Both the position numbers and the translations under genes were made by a program. The notes beneath the pieces were generated by a model, which was given only the letters and a program-made list of their open reading frames with translations, did not search any database and was not told where the DNA came from. Source: Chlorophyllum brunneum (lineage: Eukaryota > Basidiomycota > Agaricomycetes > Agaricales > Agaricaceae). Taken from it: a stretch of 64,000 bases of DNA. The stretch spans positions 744,001 to 808,000 of the forward strand of contig OY756142.1 of the NCBI GenBank assembly GCA_963576785.1, read 5' to 3'. Shown piece by piece: positions 57,622-64,000 of the stretch; positions within the stretch are counted from its first letter, which is position 1, and the number at the start of each line of letters is the position of its first letter.

Positions 57622-60129
57622 ATGACATCGCCTGCGCTCGACGGCACTGTGCTTTCCAGCTCGCCAATCTCTCTTCAAAATGGCTCGCCTGTCCGCCGCA
57701 GGAGCCAGTCGCCCGACGACATGAGCGACCTTACTCCCCGCCCAAAGCACTCCCCGACTCGTCCTCGCACCTTCGACCCGACTGACCCCCAGGTGCGCGA
57801 GCGCCAGTTCACCATGGACGTCGACATGGCAATGCAGCTGTCTCGGGCGCGCAGGGAAACTCTTCACTCCTCAGGCCCCGTTTCTCCTTATGAAGCTGCG
57901 CACCCACATCCTCACCTCGCCCAACCCTCTCCGGAGCACATTTTCCCAAATCTATCCGTCCTTTCATCCCACACTGCACACGATGATGAGGAAAATCAGG
58001 ATGTGATAGCCGAGGACATCGTCGACGAGGATACCTTGGCTCCTTCCCTTCAACATCTGCACCAAGCTCACGATCCCGCCCTCCTTGTCTCCCTGGAGCA
58101 ATCAATCCCTCCCAATGCCGGTGAAGACCCTTCTGCCCCGACTTACGGCTTGCCCACGTACCAGGCCAATGTCTCACATGCCACTTTTGATTTTTCAAGC
58201 ATGGAAGAATTTGCGACCGCCGAAAAGAAGAGGTTGGGTTTGACATCCCCAACAATCACAAGGTTTTCTCCCAGTGCCATTCGGGGCAAGGTCCCCGACA
58301 TTTCTTCCTCGATCCCCGGACAGGAGAATCAGTTGGAGGATGGCCCATCGGACTCAAGCTCACAACGTGCACTTCGTCACCGTAAACTTAGTACCAGCAA
58401 TCCGAATCCTCGCATCAGAAAAGGTATTGGTGGCAAGATGGCCCTCTTTGAGAACACCTCTGGTGAACCCCCCTCCTCGTTCTCTGCACGCCTCGGGCTC
58501 GTTCTCAGCGGCCAACCATCTTATGACGGCATCACTGGTATGCCAAGCACATCCGGCCTCCCTTCCACTGGCATTCTCAATACAGGCCACGACCGACCAT
58601 ACCGTTTCTCTTTCTACTCCAATTCCCTCTCTGCTACCATCCATGCCCGCAGCCTAAGCGAGCTTCCCGCAGACGGTCAGTCCTTCGAGGAGCTCTTCTC
58701 AGGCATCAACCCCCCCAACGGCGGTGCTTCCTTTGATAACTCGAACCTTCGACGACGCAACCTCGTATTTACCCCATCCGAGCCTGCTAGCAGAGCTAGT
58801 CCCGGTCCAGGCGGTTTCCAACGACCTCCCGACTTTGCTGAAGCGACTTCTTCCGGAAGCACGAACAACAACCGAAGATCTTTTGGTGCCGATGCCAAAA
58901 TGGGCCAGCCACCCAATAATAACGACACTGACAACACATGGTGGCTTGACGTCCAGAATCCTACGGATGAAGAAATGAAAATGCTCAGCAAGGCAATTTT
59001 TCATCTCCGCTATCTCTATCCAACTTTGTTTACCTCTCATTAGGTGTTTTCTATCCACCCGTTGACGACAGAGGATATCCTGATGGAGGAGACCAGAGAA
59101 AAAATCGAGCTCTTTCGGAATTACTACCTCGTGTGTTTCCGGAGTTTCGATCAGGATCCATACAGCCCCACACACCTTGAACCCCTCAACATGTATATCA
59201 TAGTTTTTCGAGAGGGCATCCTATCGGTGAGTATCATGGGCGCTTTCCCATCATTTTTCCTCTCCAGCAACCTAATTCTTCTAGTTCCATTTCAGGTCGA
59301 CACCCCATTCGCAAAACGTCCGACGACGCATCAAGCAACTCAGGGACTACATTAGCGTCACCTCCGATTGGATTTCATATGCGCTTATTGACGACATCAC
59401 CGATGCTTTTGGCCCCCTTATCCAAAGCATCGAGTATGAAGTCGATAGCATTGACGAACTAGTGTTGATCTTGAAAGAAGCGGAACAGAGTGATATGTTG
59501 AGGAGAATCGGCACCTGTCGCAAAAAGGTTATGGGTTTGCTGAGGCTGATGGGCAACAAAGCCGACGTCGTCAAGGGGTTGGCGAAGAGGTGTAATGAGA
59601 ACTGGAGAGTTGCGCCAACATCCGATATCGTGAGTTCCGGCCCTTCTTGTGTCTTTTAATACTCATGCGGGACTCGCAGGGGCTGTATCTGTCCGATATA
59701 CAAGATCATTTGATCACAATGACGCAGAACCTGAACCACTATGAAAAGATTCTCTCTCGTTCACACTCCAATTACCTCGCCCAAATATCTATTGAGATGA
59801 CGGACGCGAATAACCAGATCAATGATGTCCTCTCGAAACTCACAGCTCTCGGTACGGTGCTGATTCCAATGAACCTGATCACGGGTAAGCTCGACCAGTA
59901 ACATTCGATTGCAACATGGTCACATATAAATGTCAGGTCTTTGGGGTATGAACGTCCATGTTCCTGGTGAAGGCGTCGATGCAAGTCACCAAACTCCACT
60001 CCCATCGTCTTAATGCTCACTTTATCTTCCTTTTAGGGTTACGCTTGGTTTGTTTCTATCATTGCTTGTTTAGCTGCATTCGCAGCTGTCGGAGGGTATT
60101 CAACATATAGATTCATGGTCAAACGGTAG
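57622..60129 (+). CDS. CorA-family Mg2+ transporter (Mnr2/Alr-like)
   Basis: A divalent-cation channel of the CorA/Alr/Mnr2 group, in the plasma or vacuolar membrane. The first 450 residues are disordered and Ser/Pro-rich, as in fungal Alr and Mnr2 proteins. The CorA core has NTWWLDVQNPTDEEMKMLSK, VFSIHPLTTEDILMEETREK and LFRNYYLVCFRSF, then the long helix IQSIEYEVDSIDELVLILKE. Two membrane helices are at the C-terminus. The signature GMN is in LITGLWGMNVHVPGEG between them, and the protein ends YSTYRFMVKR. The first intron (58993-59043) starts with GC, not GT. About five further introns. The acidic loop after GMN is short, as is usual for eukaryotic members. Which membrane it uses is not shown by the sequence. 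Confidence 0.9.
58993..59043 (+). other. GC-AG intron in the CorA-family gene
   Basis: Family alignment requires joining KMLSK to VFSIHPLTTED. The only join that keeps frame is AAG|GCAATT at 58992/58993 to ATTAG|GTG at 59043/59044. No GT donor in the interval gives this protein. Confidence 0.75.
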
Positions 60130-60362
60130 ATCTCTTATCTCTTACACATTCGCTTTTCACTATATGACACTATTTGAATTACCATCATTACTTATCTGGT
60201 GACATCGTGTGTAATCCTAATAAAAACACGGGGTTGATAATAGAGAGCAAACGAGCAATACGAGTTCATACAAAAAAGAGAAAAGACCAAAAAAAAAAAT
60301 AGGTAACTGGAACGCAACTGGACAGCAATATGAGACGAAAGAAAGAAAGAAAAGAAAAATAA
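60130..60362. other. 3' region between convergent CorA and KDM5 genes
   Basis: AT-rich, with A-runs near 60290. It should contain both poly(A) regions. Confidence 0.4.

Positions 60363-64000
<3,638 letters not shown>

Overview
This window is nuclear DNA of a filamentous basidiomycete, most likely an Agaricomycete. The genes carry many 45-60 nt GT-AG introns. They include a class I hydrophobin, tandem sedolisin peptidases, an S28 serine peptidase, and a set of housekeeping genes in fungal form (SEC18, GLC8, MTD1, ORM, MDM34, a CorA/Mnr2-type transporter and a KDM5 demethylase). No bacterial operons, phage genes, CRISPR arrays or intact transposons were seen. About 24 protein loci were read, plus one tRNA and one decayed gene copy. 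Exon joins were worked out by eye from reading frame, splice-site dinucleotides and family similarity; spans are firmer than individual splice sites.

Layout. 1-5.1 kb: the 3' end of a hydrophobin gene, a 2-oxoglutarate/Fe(II) oxygenase with ten exons, and a secreted S28 peptidase. 5.1-16.2 kb: a divergent intergenic region, a large uncharacterised seven-helix membrane protein, the THO subunit TEX1/THOC3, an epoxide hydrolase, and a Btz/CASC3-domain protein of the exon junction complex. 16.8-22.5 kb: two tandem secreted S53 sedolisins. 23-36.5 kb: a dense housekeeping block with eIF3m, a B-box plus UPF0652 protein, a STIMATE/YPL162C-type membrane protein, SEC18, GLC8 (PP1 inhibitor-2), MTD1 and ORM. 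36.5-44.7 kb: a virilizer-like protein, a 1.6 kb gene-free stretch, and a GPCR-like seven-helix protein. 45-49.5 kb: a tandem pair of BTB-type genes, the first a pseudogene and the second intact. 49.8-64 kb: a two-finger C2HC transcription factor, MDM34 and a Uds1-domain protein diverging from 99 bp, an intron-containing tRNA-Arg(UCU), a CorA-family Mg2+ transporter with a GC-AG intron, and a KDM5 histone demethylase that runs off the right edge.

How the genes relate. There is no single pathway cluster. Two loose themes appear. One is mRNA handling: THO, exon junction complex, a virilizer-type m6A-writer subunit and eIF3m. The other is ER, contact-site and membrane traffic: ORM, MDM34, a STIMATE-like protein and SEC18. 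The three secreted peptidase genes (S28 and two S53) fit saprotrophic nutrition. Several pairs are divergent with only about 100-140 bp between start codons, which suggests shared promoters. The observations most worth following are the freshly decayed BTB duplicate, a Btz 5'-UTR intron that removes an overlapping upstream ORF, a proposed 5-nt microexon in the virilizer-like gene, and a GPCR-like protein with a very large third loop.
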